A stretch of DNA of 64,000 bases from Scolanthus callimorphus (GCA_033964015.1 CM066916.1:14610501-14674500), one strand, 5' to 3'; positions 1 to 12,289 are shown, numbered from the stretch's first letter. The notes: generated by a model from the letters alone, not told the origin. Numbers and translations are program-made.

Positions 1-59
1 GTAGTGAATGTTTGTTAAGTTTATATACATATGCGATACAAAATTTGTCAAAACTGTAT

Positions 60-1690
60 AAGAAATAAGAATAATATACATACCGTAGGAGTTGCTATAA
101 ATTTGTGGCAAATTTCACAGCATATTATATACTGGTGCATGAAATTCGCCATAAATTTGTGGCAAATTTCAAAGCACAAAATATTATATAGTGGCCCATG
201 AAATTCGCAATAAATTTGTGGCAAATTTAGCAGCACAAGTATATTATAGTTGAGCATGAAATTCGCAATAAATTTGTGGCAAATTAGCAGCACAAAGATT
301 ATATAGTAGTGAATGAAATTCGCAATAAATTTGTGGCAAATTTCAAAGCACAAGTATATTATAGTTGTGCATGAAATTCGCAATAATTTGTGGCAAATTT
401 CAAAGCACAGGTATTATAGTTGTGCATGAAATTCGCAATAAATTTGTGGCAATTTTAGGAGCACAAATATAATATAATGGTGCATGAAAATTCGCAATAA
501 ATTTGTGGCAAATTTCAAAGCACAAGTATATTATAGTTGTGCATGAAATTCGCAATAAATTTGTGGCAAATTTAGCATCACAAAGATAATATAGTAGTGA
601 ATGAAATTCGCAATAAATTTGTGGCAAATTTCAAAGCACAAGTATATTATAGTTGTGCATGAAATTCGCAATAAATTTGTGGCAAATTTCAAAGCACAAG
701 TATATTATAGTTGTGCATGAAATTCGAAAAATTTGTGGCAAATTTCAAAGCACAGGTATATTATAGTTGTGCATGAAATTCGCAATAAATTTGTGGCAAT
801 TTTAGGAGCACAAATATAATATAATGGTGCATGAAATTAGCAATAAATTTGTGGCAAATTTCAAAGCACAGGTATATTATAGTTGTGCATGAAATTCGCA
901 ATAAATTTGTGGCAATTTTAGGAGCACAAATATAATATAATGGTGCATGAAATTCGCAATAAATTTGTGGCAAATTTCAAAGCACAAAAATATACTATAG
1001 TGGTCCATGAAATTCGCAATAAATTTGTGGCAAATTTAGCAGCACAAAAGATAATATGGTGGTGAATGAAATTCGCAATAATTTTTGGCACATTTCAAAG
1101 CACAAGTATATTATAGTTGTGCATGAAATTCGCAATAAATTTGTGGCAAATATCAAAGCTCAGGTATATTATAGTTGAGCATGAAATTCGCAATAAATTT
1201 GTGGCAATTTTAGGAGCACACGTATAATATGATGGTGCATGAAATTCGCAATATATTTGTGGCAAATTTCAAAGCAGAAAACATAATATAGTGGTCCATG
1301 AAATTCGCAATAAATTTGTGGCAAATTTAGCAGCACAAAGATAATATAGTGGTAAATGAAATTCGCAATAATTTTTGGCACATTTCAAAGCACAAGTATA
1401 TTATTGTTGTGCATGAAATTCGCAATAAATTTGTGGCAATTTTAGGAGCACAAATATAATATAATGGTGCATGAAATTCGCATTAAATTTGTGGCAAATT
1501 TCAAAGCACAAAATACCATTTAGTGGTCCATTAAATTCGCAATAAATTTGTGGCAAATTTCAAAGCACAAGTATATTATAGTTGTGCATGAAATTCGCAA
1601 TAAATTTGTGGCAAATTTAGCAGCACAAAGATTATATAGTAGTGAATGAAATTCGCAATAAATTTGTGGCAAATTTCAAAGCACACAGCT
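60..1690 (-). repeat. 58-bp minisatellite array, left (inverted) arm
   Basis: About 28 tandem copies of an AT-rich unit. The period is 58 bp, read from identical phases at 601, 659 and 717. The core is gaaattcgcaataaatttg followed by tggcaaatttc. Each unit carries a small imperfect palindrome, with arms gaaattcgc and gcaaatttc around a 12-nt spacer. At least three unit types alternate, ending in caaagcac, ttaggagcac or tagcagcac, so there is some higher-order order. Long open frames through the array are by-products of a stop-poor repeat and encode only a repeating peptide; they are not genes. The same repeat returns in the opposite orientation at 2490-4710. Confidence 0.93.
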
Positions 1691-1892
1691 ACATGGCCGT
1701 AGGGCTTATAGGACCAGTTTTTCCCCCAATCAATCCTTAACACTCCCGATTTTGCACCCTGCATATCAAAGTTCCCCCAAACATGCGGAAATTTCACATG
1801 CTGGGCTCCAAATTTCCGGCGCGCTTCGCCCGCAAGACAATTTTAAATTTCCCTCATTAAATGCTGCCTTGAGTTGCTGATGTGTTTGTGCG

Positions 1893-1942
<50 letters not shown>

Positions 1943-1980
1943 AGTTTTTGAGTTTTTTATTATCTGGGATAAAAGCAACA
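1690..1980 (-). repeat. dispersed repeat with 50-nt C run
   Basis: This is unique-looking DNA between the two minisatellite arms. It contains a homopolymer of 50 C (1893-1942). The adjoining 1700-1850 sequence, including tttgcaccctgcatatcaaa, recurs in reverse complement at 21900-22040 beside a G run, so this is a dispersed family whose end carries the G/C homopolymer. No gene is seen. Confidence 0.75.
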
Positions 1981-2239
1981 TACTATTTACATGTCTATAT
2001 GTAAAAGTAACTTTCGGGTAGGAAAGACTTCAAATCTTGCACTGCTATTATACATGAAAAGTAGATTTAAACAACTATTATAAAAATGTCTATATTTTTG
2101 CAAATCTATATCAAGTGAATAAAGGGGGCCATCATTAAATATGCCACCGCATTTGGGAGGGTCAACATTTTTCGTCCATCTTGTCAGGGGAGGGTTTCCC
2201 AAAAACATGTAGACCAAAATAAAAATTCACCAGCGCTCC

Positions 2240-2240
<1 letters not shown>

Positions 2241-2279
<39 letters not shown>
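2241..2279. repeat. 39-nt C homopolymer
   Basis: There are 39 consecutive C, followed by tctaatttatgaccggtccc. That flank resembles the end of the repeat at 6425-6465 (ccctccccccgataaataat), so this is probably another end of the same G/C-run repeat class. The homopolymer length is likely to be unreliable in the assembly. Confidence 0.8.
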
Positions 2280-2281
<2 letters not shown>

Positions 2282-2489
2282 TAATTTATGACCGGTCCCT
2301 TAAGACATATGAATTTGCGGCGGCCATTTTGGAAAAAGGTATATTCCTTTGTTTCGCGCCATAATGGTTGATTGAATTTATAAAAAATGCATCGAGTACC
2401 TATGGAAGATTTTTTTCCAGGGATCGGATTCCACGGAGGGGTTATGCCCTGGAGAAAAATGCAGCTAATTAAATGCGAATTTCAGGCAC

Positions 2490-4712
2490 ATTACAATATA
2501 TTTGTGCTGTGAAATTTGCCACACATACATTACATTATATTTGTGCTGTGAAATTTGCTACTCATTTATTGCGAATTTCATACATTTCTTGCGAATTTCA
2601 AGCACATTGCAATATATTTGTGCTGTGAAATTTGCTAGGGGGTTACTCCCAAAACTTTTATACGGGGATGCCCAGATTCTGGATCCCTTACCCTTCTTTA
2701 AACCAATTTCAGAGCAAAAAAGGTACCCCTTTCTTATACCAAAGCCGAAAAAAGGTACCCTTTCTTATACCAAGCCTGAAAAATCGGCTTTGTGCTCTGT
2801 TAAAAAAGAAACGGTTTTGCTTTCGCGTTGCGGGTGAAAAACCGGTGAAATACAGACCCTTTTTTATACCAAAATTACAATTTTCCCTACTGTTTTTATA
2901 CCCAGTCCAGCCTGAAAACCCTACCCCTTTCTTATACCCAGCCTGAAAACCCTACCCCTTTCGGGCAGAGCATTCCCGTATAGTCCAATTTAGGGAGTAT
3001 TCCCCCCCCCATCCCCAGGGAAATTTGCCACACATTTATTGCGAATTTCAGGCAGGCACCATTATATAAACCTTGTGCTGTTAACATTGCAGCAACTGTA
3101 TTGCGATTTCAGGCACCATTATATCATATTTGTGCTGTGAAAATTGCCGCAAATTTATTGCGAATTTCATGCACACTATAACCAAAACATTTCTGTAAAA
3201 TTTGCCACAAATTTAATGCGAATTTCGTGCACCATTATACAAACCTGTGCTTTTAAAATTGCAGCAACTTTATTGCGATATCAGGCACCAATATAACAAA
3301 TTTGTGCTGTAAAATTTGCCGCAAATTTATTGCAAATTTCAGGCACCATTACTTATGCAGTGAAAATTGCGACAAATTATTGCGATTTTCATGCACGACT
3401 ATAATATATCCGTACTGTGAAATTTGCCACAAATTTATTGCAAATTTTATGCAGGCACCCTTATATAAACCTTGTGCTGTTAACATTGCAGCAACTATAT
3501 TGCGATTTCAGGCACCATTATATCATATTTGTGCTGTGAAATTTGCCGCAAATTTATTTATTATACAAACCTTGTGCTATTAAAATTGCAGCAACTTTAT
3601 TGCGATTTCAGGCACCACTACAGTGGTGTAAAATTTGCCGCAAATTTAGTGCAAATTTCATGCACCACTACAGTATAATTTTGCTGTGAAATTTGCAACA
3701 CATTTATTGCGAATTTCAGGCACCATTACTTATGCAGTGAAAATTACCACAAATTTATTGCGATTTTCATGCACAATATAATATACCTGTACCGTAAACT
3801 TGAAATTTGCCACAAATTTATTGCGAATTTCATTTACCATCATTTTTTATGTGTGCTCCTAAAATTGCCACAAATTTATTGCGAATTTTATGCACAACTA
3901 TAATATACTTGTGCTTTGAAATTTGCCACAAATTTATTGCGAATTTCATGCACCATTATATTATATTTGTGCTCCTAAAATTGCCACAAATTTATTGCGA
4001 ATTTCATGCACAAATATAATATACTTGTGCTTTGAAATTTGCCACAAATTTATTGCGAATTTCATTTACCATCATTTTTATATGTGTGCTCCTAAAATTG
4101 CCACAAATTTATTGCGAATTTTATGCACAACTATAATATACTTGTGCTTTGAAATTTGCCACAAATTTATTGCGAATTTCATGCACCATATATTATATTT
4201 GTGCTCCTAAAATTGCCACAAATTTATTGCGAATTTCATGCACAAATATAATATACTTGTGCTTTGAAATTTGCCACAAATTTATTGCGAATTTCATGCA
4301 CAACTATAATTTCTTTGTGCTGCTAAATTTGCCACAAATTTATTGCGAATTTCATGCACAACTATAATTTCTTTGTGCTACTAAATTTGCCACAAATTTA
4401 TTGCGAATTTCATGCACAACTATAATATACTTGTGCTTTGAAATTTGCCACAAATTTATTGCGAATTTCATGCACTACTATATTATATTCTGTGCTTTGA
4501 AATTTGCCACAAATTTATTTCGAATTTCATGCACAACTATAATATACTTGTGCTTTGAAATTTGCCACAAATTTATTGCGAATTTCATGCACCACTATAT
4601 TATATTTTGTGCTTTGAAATTTGCCACAAATTTATTGCGAATTTATGGACCAGTATATTTTATTTTGTGCTTTGAAATTTGCCACAAATTATTGCGAATT
4701 TCAGGCACGGAA
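2490..4712 (+). repeat. 58-bp minisatellite array, right arm
   Basis: Tandem copies of the same unit as 60-1690 but in the opposite orientation (core tttgccacaaatttattgcg). Copies from about 3800 to 4700 are well conserved, while those at 2490-3790 are more divergent. The array is split by a small transposon at 2636-3020. Together with the left arm it forms an inverted-repeat structure of roughly 1.6 kb per arm around an 800-bp centre. No coding function is supported. Confidence 0.92.
2636..3020. mobile_element. small non-autonomous transposon in the minisatellite
   Basis: A 385-bp insertion breaks a minisatellite unit. The 8 bases aaatttgc occur directly on both sides (2628-2635 and 3021-3028), as expected for an 8-bp target-site duplication of a hAT-like element; because the host is itself repetitive this is suggestive only. 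The ends share an inverted motif: ttactccc with tatacggggatgccc on the left, and gcattcccgtatag with gggagtattccccc on the right. The interior has several copies of ctttcttatacc. A relative lies at 18905-19250. Confidence 0.65.
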
Positions 4713-4739
4713 GATATAGTATATATTCACTAACATTAT

Positions 4740-5330
4740 ATATAAAATACAGAATCAATTTTCAGCAATTTCAATTTTTGATATGTATATTCAATTTACA
4801 ACGAAATTCGTAATAACATCAAGACCCACCTTATATCCAATAACTAGATACATCGGTTAATCATACATGTTATTCAGTAATTTACAATAGTAATAATAAA
4901 ACTTATTCAGAACAGTCCAACAAGTTGACTTTGTTAAGCAATTCACTAAAATATCTTGCAGACAATTTAAAAGCTAAATCGTCTTTCATTGCTAAAATAG
5001 CAATAGACACTAGAGACGAGTTTCCCGTCTGAGACGAGTTTCTCGCCTTGAATATGGTTCCCTGTTCTTCTGTGATCACGTGAAAACAATTGCTTTGAAG
5101 GAGAAAGTTTAGACAGATAACAAGCAAGTGTTTCTGAGCAGAATTGACATAAAGCAGGAACTTTTTCTTACGAAAAGTTTTCCGTCTCTAGTGTGAATAC
5201 GGCTAATATCCTTTTATCAAAATCTCTAAAGGCTTGTTAGGAAATCAGATCTTAAGCGACTAAACATACTGTGATCACATCCCAATATGTAATTAAATTC
5301 ATCACGAATACATGAGTTGTCACAAATATT
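4740..5330. other. no gene recognised
   Basis: AT-rich sequence with no convincing open frame. A short cluster of gagacgag/ctcgtct motifs at 5008-5050 recalls the agacgaa cluster at 31440-31650. Confidence 0.5.
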
Positions 5331-5336
5331 CACTAA

Positions 5337-5515
5337 ATAAACCCCTTCTGGCAGCTGTTATATCGGCGGATAATGTCCAAGGATGAGAAATGGTACGAAA
5401 CATGAACAGTTGGCCGAGAAACGAAGCTTCGAGGGCAACTGTGAAATTTTGAGGACCATTTTTCATCCGTGGACATTATCCGCCGATATTGCAGCAAGCC
5501 AAGAAGGGGTTTATT
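5337..5515. mobile_element. palindromic MITE
   Basis: The segment starts aataaaccccttctggc and ends gccaagaaggggtttatt. Interior arms also pair (tatcggcggataatgtcc with ggacattatccgccgata). A hairpin-like, short, gene-free element with such terminal inverted repeats is typical of MITEs. The superfamily is not determined. Confidence 0.75.
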
Positions 5516-5839
5516 TATTTATATCCCAGAGCAACTTCACTGAAAAACTTGAAACGTTCACGGCGTATTTAGTTGAATTTTTTTTATTTACGGTGTCGCC
5601 TCTCAGCGACCAATTTCTGTATTTCATCAACATTCTTAGACAAAAAACCTTGATTGTTTGTTTTCCATTATTTTTTTAACCAAAAATATCCAGTTTTTGC
5701 TTAAAACATTTCTCCCAGGACGGATATCACTTCCATCTGTCCTGTGAAAATGCACCACGTGATACGTTTTGACCAATGAGCGTGCGTTAAAATTGATCAC
5801 TGGGATATGCACAATATCAGCATATGCAATATTGCTGCA

Positions 5840-6470
5840 ATATTGGGGGGGGGGGGGGGTCCTAATTTTTTTTCGCGTGTCTTAAGGGAGGGTCCAAATT
5901 TTTTTAGCGTACTTCCTGGGCTCCTGACAGGCTTTGTTTACTACATGTTCATCTACCCTATCTCAGAGGCTTGATGAAATGCGTTTATCAAAATTCGGCG
6001 ACGCCCCTTCTCTGTAGGATGTCGTCAGTACTATTTAGGTTTTAAATAGGGGAAGGGAGAGGTGTGGGATCACGTTAATCATTGTACTCCCTACACGTTA
6101 ATCATTGTATAGGGAGGATCACTGCATTTTTACCGTGTATTACCCAAAATCCTCACGTAAATAATCGAGGCGAAAATAATAACCGCGCTTCCTTTGCTTT
6201 GCCTTTAGCTTTGAAAGAAGTAAGAAAAAAGTATTTCTGCTATTAAGAAGAATGAACGAGACATTGCTTCACTTGGACGATAGTCTAAGGTTTTACAGAA
6301 CACTATAAATGACATGGGGGAGGGTCCCAATTTTTTTACCTACGACTGGGGGAGGGTCACATTTTTTTGTGTTATGTTCTAGGGGAGGGTCCTAATTTTT
6401 TTAGCCTTGTTTGAAAAAAATGGGAGCCCTCCCCCCGATAAATAATGACACGTCCCTTACAGCATGTCGG
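5840..6470. repeat. gggagggtcc/attttttt degenerate repeats with a G run
   Basis: A G run near 5847-5860 is followed by repeated modules of gggggagggtcc plus aattttttt at about 5855, 5885, 6318, 6350 and 6382, ending in ccctccccccgataaataa. Several modules differ slightly. It resembles the C-run repeat at 2241-2300. No gene is seen from 5520 to 7450 apart from such repeats; the small minus-strand frame at 6527-6823 shows no family motif. Confidence 0.6.
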
Positions 6471-8163
6471 CATTAGATCTAAATATTTTTCGTGAGAATA
6501 TGTAGGTTTGACTATTCTATAAGTTCTCAACTTTCCTTGGCTTTGCGAATCATCGGAGGAACTGCTGTATAATTTAGATTTCCAATATATTGACCAAGTT
6601 TTGTTAGCTTCGTCTTAATATTCCTGGCAAAATTGCCTAAATCCTTATAATCAACCTTTATCTCAGAAACATTTCGTAACCCACAAAGTTTGAGAGCATA
6701 ATTTACAAAAATCACAGGCTTGTAGTTATTAGGGACGGACCTTTTTTTTCCGGAGTAGAATTTGTGTAGGAATTTTTTTTGCAAGCCATGGCTGTGCAGG
6801 AATTTTTTTCGGTATTTTTTCACATGCTTTTTTTGTCTTATAAAATTTCCCCAAGGCCTTTTTTTATACTAGTAGCGGTTTCTAGTCATTGAAGTATTTT
6901 AATACTATATTAATACTATATTAAAATATTGCTCTGTAGATGGTGAACTACATGTGCAGACCTGTTCCAGGGTTGTTCCTTTCACAAATGCAATCGTATT
7001 TTTATATGTTAAATATAAAAATAACAATTATTTTTATTAACAATTCAACTTTCAATAGAAGAGATTTCAATAGATGATTTATCTTATCGACATATTAGAA
7101 GGTATTTTACAGATAGAGGGGATCGCACTTTTCTTTCGTTGCGGGCGAAGCGCGCCCACATTTTGATAAACGCATTTCATCAAGCCTCAGAGAAAGGGTA
7201 GATGCACATTCCGTTTTTTGTGTATAGTAAACAAAGCCTGTAGGTTTTATCATTCATGCGCGCCCCAAATGACGATATTGTTATTGATTTATTTGCGTCA
7301 AGTGCGGCCCAAATAATGAATTTCTATGCTTGTAACGTCGAACTCACGCTTACCTAAGGGGTCTTCTTTCTAACATAGTGACTGCCCGTCAGGGGTATCA
7401 CTGCAGGGCATTTTTGGGAGAGGAGATACACTTGTTCTTGTAAACGGCACGAGGCAGGGGCGGATTTAGGAAAAAATCTGACCGTAGACAATCATTGATA
7501 ACTATGAAAAAAAAATTGGGTCGGGAAACAGTTGGCATGGAAGTATACACCAGACAGGTTAATCTACTTTTTAGAGAAAACTATTCAAAATAGCGTATAC
7601 GTGTTGGAGATTTAGAAAATACCTCCAACAAACGCGTTTGCCCGCGCGTGGTTTTCGATAGTGCACTGGGTTACTAGTAGTCAACAAATATCTCCCTAGC
7701 CTGTACGAACATCTATAGAAATCTGTGTTTCATTGCATTCAAATTTCTAGCAATCAAGGTCGTCGTGAGTTCCAAACTCACTCAGGGATTTTTAGTGGAT
7801 TCAATGATATGAATCATGCATTCACTGTTGACTGCACTTTTTGCGCAGACGCCCTACATTTCAACCAATTTGTAACTTCACCGCGCAAAGGATAAAAATG
7901 CAATATTCCGGCAATCCTAAATCGGCTAAACGATCATTTATTGGAATACAGCGGAAAGCACAAATTTAAATTATGCTGTCTAAAGTTGATTCTTCAATGA
8001 TATGAGAATAATTGTGGTTGCATGCTTCTATTACTTGAAGGAAAAAGGCCAGAACATGAACAGCTTATAATCTCAAGCCATATCAAGCTGTGTTCAAAAT
8101 AATTAAACTTCATAGTCATACTCAGCCGGATTTGATATTAGGAAAAGATGTTCTGTAACTTAC

Positions 8164-8363
8164 CTCACACAGAAATGCTTTTCTAGGCGCCTTCTTGGCT
8201 TTGGAAACTGTAACTCTTCTACCCTGCGAGTAGAGGAATCACTGCTCGCAGGGAATAACTCTTCAAACTCATCACACGAATGTATTGTGTGACTACACAG
8301 TGCATTTGTGTTGTAGCGGAGCTCCTTGCGGCGGCCGAAGGCCGCCGCAAAGCGGAGCACCAT
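8164..8363 (-). CDS. possible minus-strand exon, unknown
   Basis: An open frame of about 66 codons ends at an excellent 5' splice site (gtgtgag/gtaagt at 8164/8163). Its first third is a GC-rich palindrome (ttgcggcggccgaaggccgc), so the N-terminal part is probably repeat. The remainder (about residues 30-66) is acidic then basic (EFEELFP...PKPRRRLEK). No family is recognised and no downstream exon could be paired with it. It could be a real terminal coding exon of an unrecognised gene or a chance frame. Confidence 0.2.
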
Positions 8364-8480
8364 ACCTAAGAAAACAGCGTCAAAAACTGCAAATATAGTA
8401 TTGGGTACCCTGTGTGAGTTTATTGAGTAACCTGGGGAAATTGCTAGGGGTCGATCCGATTTTTGGACGTCTCAGGAAGC

Positions 8481-8570
8481 CCCGGATGTTGTACGTGTTC
8501 CTGAAGCCTGACGTCACAATAGCGTCCCGGATGTTGTACGTGTTCCTGAAGCCTGACGTCACAATAGCGT
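8481..8570. repeat. 45-bp tandem duplication, each copy with a CRE palindrome
   Basis: Two adjacent, apparently identical 45-bp units (8481-8525 and 8526-8570) begin cccggatgttgtacgtgttc. Each contains the full cAMP-response-element palindrome tgacgtca (8509-8516 and 8554-8561). Whether these act as CREB/ATF sites is inference; the only nearby open frame is the weak minus-strand exon at 8164-8363. Confidence 0.8.
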
Positions 8571-9620
8571 CAAGCGTGCTCAACTAACGGGGGGAGGGGC
8601 GCGTTGTCAGGGGGGGGGGGGTGTTGATGTTCACGTGAAAGCTAAAATCGCAGGCACAAAAAGGGCTGCTAGAGCGGCTGAAAAAACGACCTACAATAAT
8701 TATTCAAAGGAGAAATGCCCGAAGAAGAAAAGAAGAAGCCACGGAATCCAAAGATTTGGTAGAATGGGGAATAATAATCAAGTTGGAGTATTTTCTTTGC
8801 CGGCTTGCTCCTGAAATTCTTCCTTCCAGTCGGAGTTTCAATCAAGGCCGACAAAAAGCACCTCCAAATGTTAAAGAAAATACGCGAAGAGGAAGCGGAA
8901 ATAAACCGGAAACAAGTTTCAAAGTTTCTATTGACAAACGTCTTTGTTCATGACCACCACGTGACCCGAAGCGGCAAGATTAGTGAAAGTAAAGTTGTGT
9001 AGTTGTGTTCCTACATCACACGATAGTCTGCTCTGTTTGTTTTCGAGAGGAGTCGTTTTCACGAGGAAAAATTACAGGCTGCAATTCTATTTAATTAGAC
9101 ATATGTTCTACTTCTCCACTGAATGCGAAAGTGTCAGGACTATAGCTGAATTCACAGGAACTGAAAACGTTTGTCACGAGTTACAGTACAACAACAATGG
9201 CGCCCAAAATCAAGCGCGGGAGTTTTCGTGTTTTGCCGTGTTTTGTGGGTTCTTAGCTCCCTAAAGACATGGCATAGCTTTGAAAGTCACGGATATAATG
9301 GCTGCGGTGTTGATTGGAAACTCACTGTTCGCTGGAGTTGGACAAACATTCAGTATGAAGTGATTAAACTGCAAGCTCTTGGGTAAGAATGTTTTTTTGT
9401 TTTATGAGAAATATTTTCTCTGACTAGACGATCTCTTCTGGGAATTTGATTCCTCGGCCGTACGATTTAGAAAAGATGATCATAGACTTTCAACTGTGTT
9501 TTGGCGATTCATTGAATTATAGAATTGATTACTTTATTCTATCTATTGATAGCTATCTATTAATATTTCTTGAAAACTTTCGACCTGTGTTTCAATTTGT
9601 TTTGGATTCTTCGTGAGTAA

Positions 9621-10141
9621 TGCACTAGTCAATTGAAACCCCCACCCCTAGGGACCCGGGAAAGGGTGGGGTTATCGTGGGGGTTTAAAGCATTTTAAAA
9701 CAAGAGTCTGTTCCGAGGGGGTGGTGGATTTGACTGGTTTTGATTCTGGAACCTGTCCCCACACCCGGGGAATGTTTATTTGCTTTCAAATCAATTATTT
9801 CGGTCAATCTTTCACTTTGATTTTGGCCATGCAAATCTACATGTTAGCTACGATGCAATTAATTGGAAGCATTCGATTTTAATGCATTTTTCTGTACTTG
9901 CATCCCTTGTTTCATATAGAACACCACACTAGCTGAGGCCCACTCCCCTTTGACGATCATAGAAAGGTGTGTTCTTTCTTTGATGCTTGCAAGTAAAAGG
10001 TGATTTCGGAGGCCCCAAGGGCATTTCACAGGAATTTCCTCCGATGGAGTGGGGACTTAAACGGCTTTTGTTCAGGGGTAAAATCAAATCACCAACCCTT
10101 CCCCGGGTCCCTAGGGGTGGGGGTTTCAATTGACTAGTGCA
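9621..10141. mobile_element. 521-bp PIF/Harbinger-type MITE
   Basis: Terminal inverted repeats of about 40 bp start tgcactagtcaattgaaacc and end with its complement ggtttcaattgactagtgca. The trinucleotide taa is duplicated at both flanks (9618-9620 and 10142-10144), the classical 3-bp TWA duplication of PIF/Harbinger elements. The interior (for example around 9720 and 10020) is non-coding. Confidence 0.85.
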
Positions 10142-10144
10142 TAA

Positions 10145-11035
10145 CCGGTTTGTCCCCAGCCAAATATAAGTAAATGTTATGCATCAATAATATTTTCCTT
10201 CCTCAAAGGAAAGTGAGCAGAGTGCACAGAACGTTTTCCCATTTCTGTTGGATCAGAATAAAGAGAGCCTCTGTTATATGTTTCTGCCGTAGTTTCATTG
10301 TTTTCACCTCTTTCTAAAACTCAATAGAAGTATCTTGATCCAAGTTTTTCAAACTTTTCTCAGGGGGAGCATGCCCCCTCAAACAGAAATTATTAAGTTT
10401 TTCTGTCTCATTTCTATTTTCTCTCCCACCCACCCACCCCCCCCCCCCCCCAACCCCATTTTCTTCAGTATTTTAAGTGCAATTAGGTGAAATTCAAGTA
10501 CCTTTTTTTTCCCTTTTCTGAACATCTTGTAAACCTGAAACTTCATGAATTTCAGACCTTCTACAAAATTGCTCCACCCATAATATGGAGTTATGTATTT
10601 GGAACACTTTGGACTTTGCGGCCTTCTGCTTAACACCCGTATGGCCAGGAGTAGTGTCTGGTCCAATATCTTTTGAAGGGTCTGCATGCAAGTATAGTAA
10701 CTTGTGTTATTTCCATTATGAAATCTAGATGGCAACCTGTTTCAATATACAGCTGAGGGTTTTTATAGAATTGGTCGACATAGAGTTTCATTGTAGTACT
10801 CCAGGGTGGAAAACTTTGACATTATATTTTTCCGTTTTTCATTTTGTTGTTCATGGCATACATAAGTGTTTCAGTAACTGGATTTTTGGCCACTTTGTCA
10901 AAATTGCCCGGAATCCTGGTAAAATGTCTCATATTAATTTCTCTGGTGTATCTATCAATAATTATCTTGTGAAATTATTCTACTTACTATTCTGTCAGAT
11001 AATGCAGTTTTTTCCACTGAGGAATAAATATTGTC
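10145..11035. other. no gene recognised
   Basis: Non-coding, with a C run at 10438-10450 after ctcccacccacccaccc. Open frames here are short, low-complexity and without family motifs. Confidence 0.5.
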
Positions 11036-11039
11036 CTGA

Positions 11040-11345
11040 ATAAATCATGTAAGTATTTTTTTGGGTTGAACATTCTACCAGGTATTTTTTTGCGGGGTAC
11101 AAAAATTTGCGGGTATTTTTGGGGGTTAAAACTTCAGTGACAGGCTAGATTTGATCATCAAAATACTGCCTTAAACATAAGCTATTTCCTGGAAACATAA
11201 GCAGCTCTGCATTAAAAGTTGGGTATTTTTGGGGGTATCAAATTTTGGGAGCAGGTATTTTTTTGGGTATAGAATTTATGGCTCAGGTATTTTTTTGGGT
11301 ATGAAGTTTGGAGCTCTGTCATTTTTATATCCGAGTACCCCCCTG
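11040..11345. repeat. degenerate ggtatttttttgggt repeats
   Basis: At least seven diverged copies of a module close to aggtatttttttgggtat, at about 11048, 11079, 11110, 11222, 11250, 11287 and ending near 11330. Unit spacing is irregular. A second T-rich cluster of similar style lies near 6740-6860. This looks like a minisatellite or the interior of a MITE. Confidence 0.6.
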
Positions 11346-11867
11346 GGGTCCCCCAGCTGACCAGTAATCCTCGTTGAGTGGGGTAGGCTGTATTGGAAAA
11401 AGAAAAAAGTGAAGTCCCCCCCTGCCCAGAAGGGCATTGAAAAGTGACTGCCACCCTATGGAATTTCTAAAAACAAATTACAGTATTTGTATGGAAAAGA
11501 GCAGGGAGCATGCTAATTCTGACTGTAAGCCATGGGACATGTGCCAAGCAATAAAATAAATCAAGCCAATCAAATTTATTGTAAAATTTGAAAATTTAGT
11601 CATTACAAAATTTGAAACTGCAAACTTGTTTAGGATTGAAAAGGTTACCAAATATTTTAGGGGGATATTTTCGGATATTTTGCAGGGATACAGCTGAGGC
11701 ACCAAATGAGGCACGATATGGAGATTAGGGGATATTTTGGTCCCCAGACTTGCCTCTATACAATCCCTCTGTGTTGAAATCAAACAATTCACTTGTGACC
11801 GAGACAACTCTGGGCTGAGAGATATGGTATTTGTGTAGGGACAGCATAAAACTGTCCCAGCCCTGGC

Positions 11868-12185
11868 TGGCCTGACAACCCTAACAGCCAACAAACCTAA
11901 CAGCCCTAACAAACCTAACAGTCCTAAACAGCAGAGAGGAAGCATTCCTAAAAGGCGGGGCACATATTATGATCAACACCTAACAGCCCTCTGTTAGGGC
12001 TGTAAGGGCTGTTAGGACTGTTAGGGCTGTTAGGTCTGCAAGTGGCTATGGTTGTTAGGTGTTTATCATAATTTGTGCCCCAAGGTATTTTAAGAGGTGG
12101 GAGTAAGGAATGTTTCCTTGATGCTTTTTGGGCTGTTAGGTCTGTTAGGCCTAACAACAGCCCTAACAAGAATTTCCCTGTCCTA
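11868..12185. repeat. cctaacagc minisatellite folded into inverted repeats
   Basis: Many copies of the 9-mer cctaacagc occur first on one strand (11868-11935) and then as gctgttagg on the other (11985-12050 and 12125-12160). An outer inverted pair, ggggcacatattatgat (near 11957) and atcataatttgtgcccc (near 12066-12082), encloses the central block. It has the form of a MITE with an internal minisatellite. The unit resembles but is not the telomeric ttaggg repeat. Confidence 0.7.
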
Positions 12186-12289
12186 TTGCTTGACAGGTCA
12201 GGGGTTGGGCCAACTTTTTGATTGTGCATGCCGCATGTGTTAGCCACAACACCAAGATATCTTGCATTTTTTTTCTCATGTGAAACAGG

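Noticed and set aside
48..1797. Several overlapping open frames of 70-110 codons with repeated ICHKFIANF-type peptides
   Set aside because: They are translations of the 58-bp minisatellite; the same peptides appear in multiple frames and orientations.
60..4712. CRISPR-like appearance (regular repeats)
   Set aside because: Units are contiguous 58-bp tandem copies without unique spacers, in a eukaryotic genome.
11868..12160. Interstitial telomere repeat
   Set aside because: The unit is a 9-mer (gctgttagg) and not the ttaggg hexamer, and it sits inside a palindromic element.
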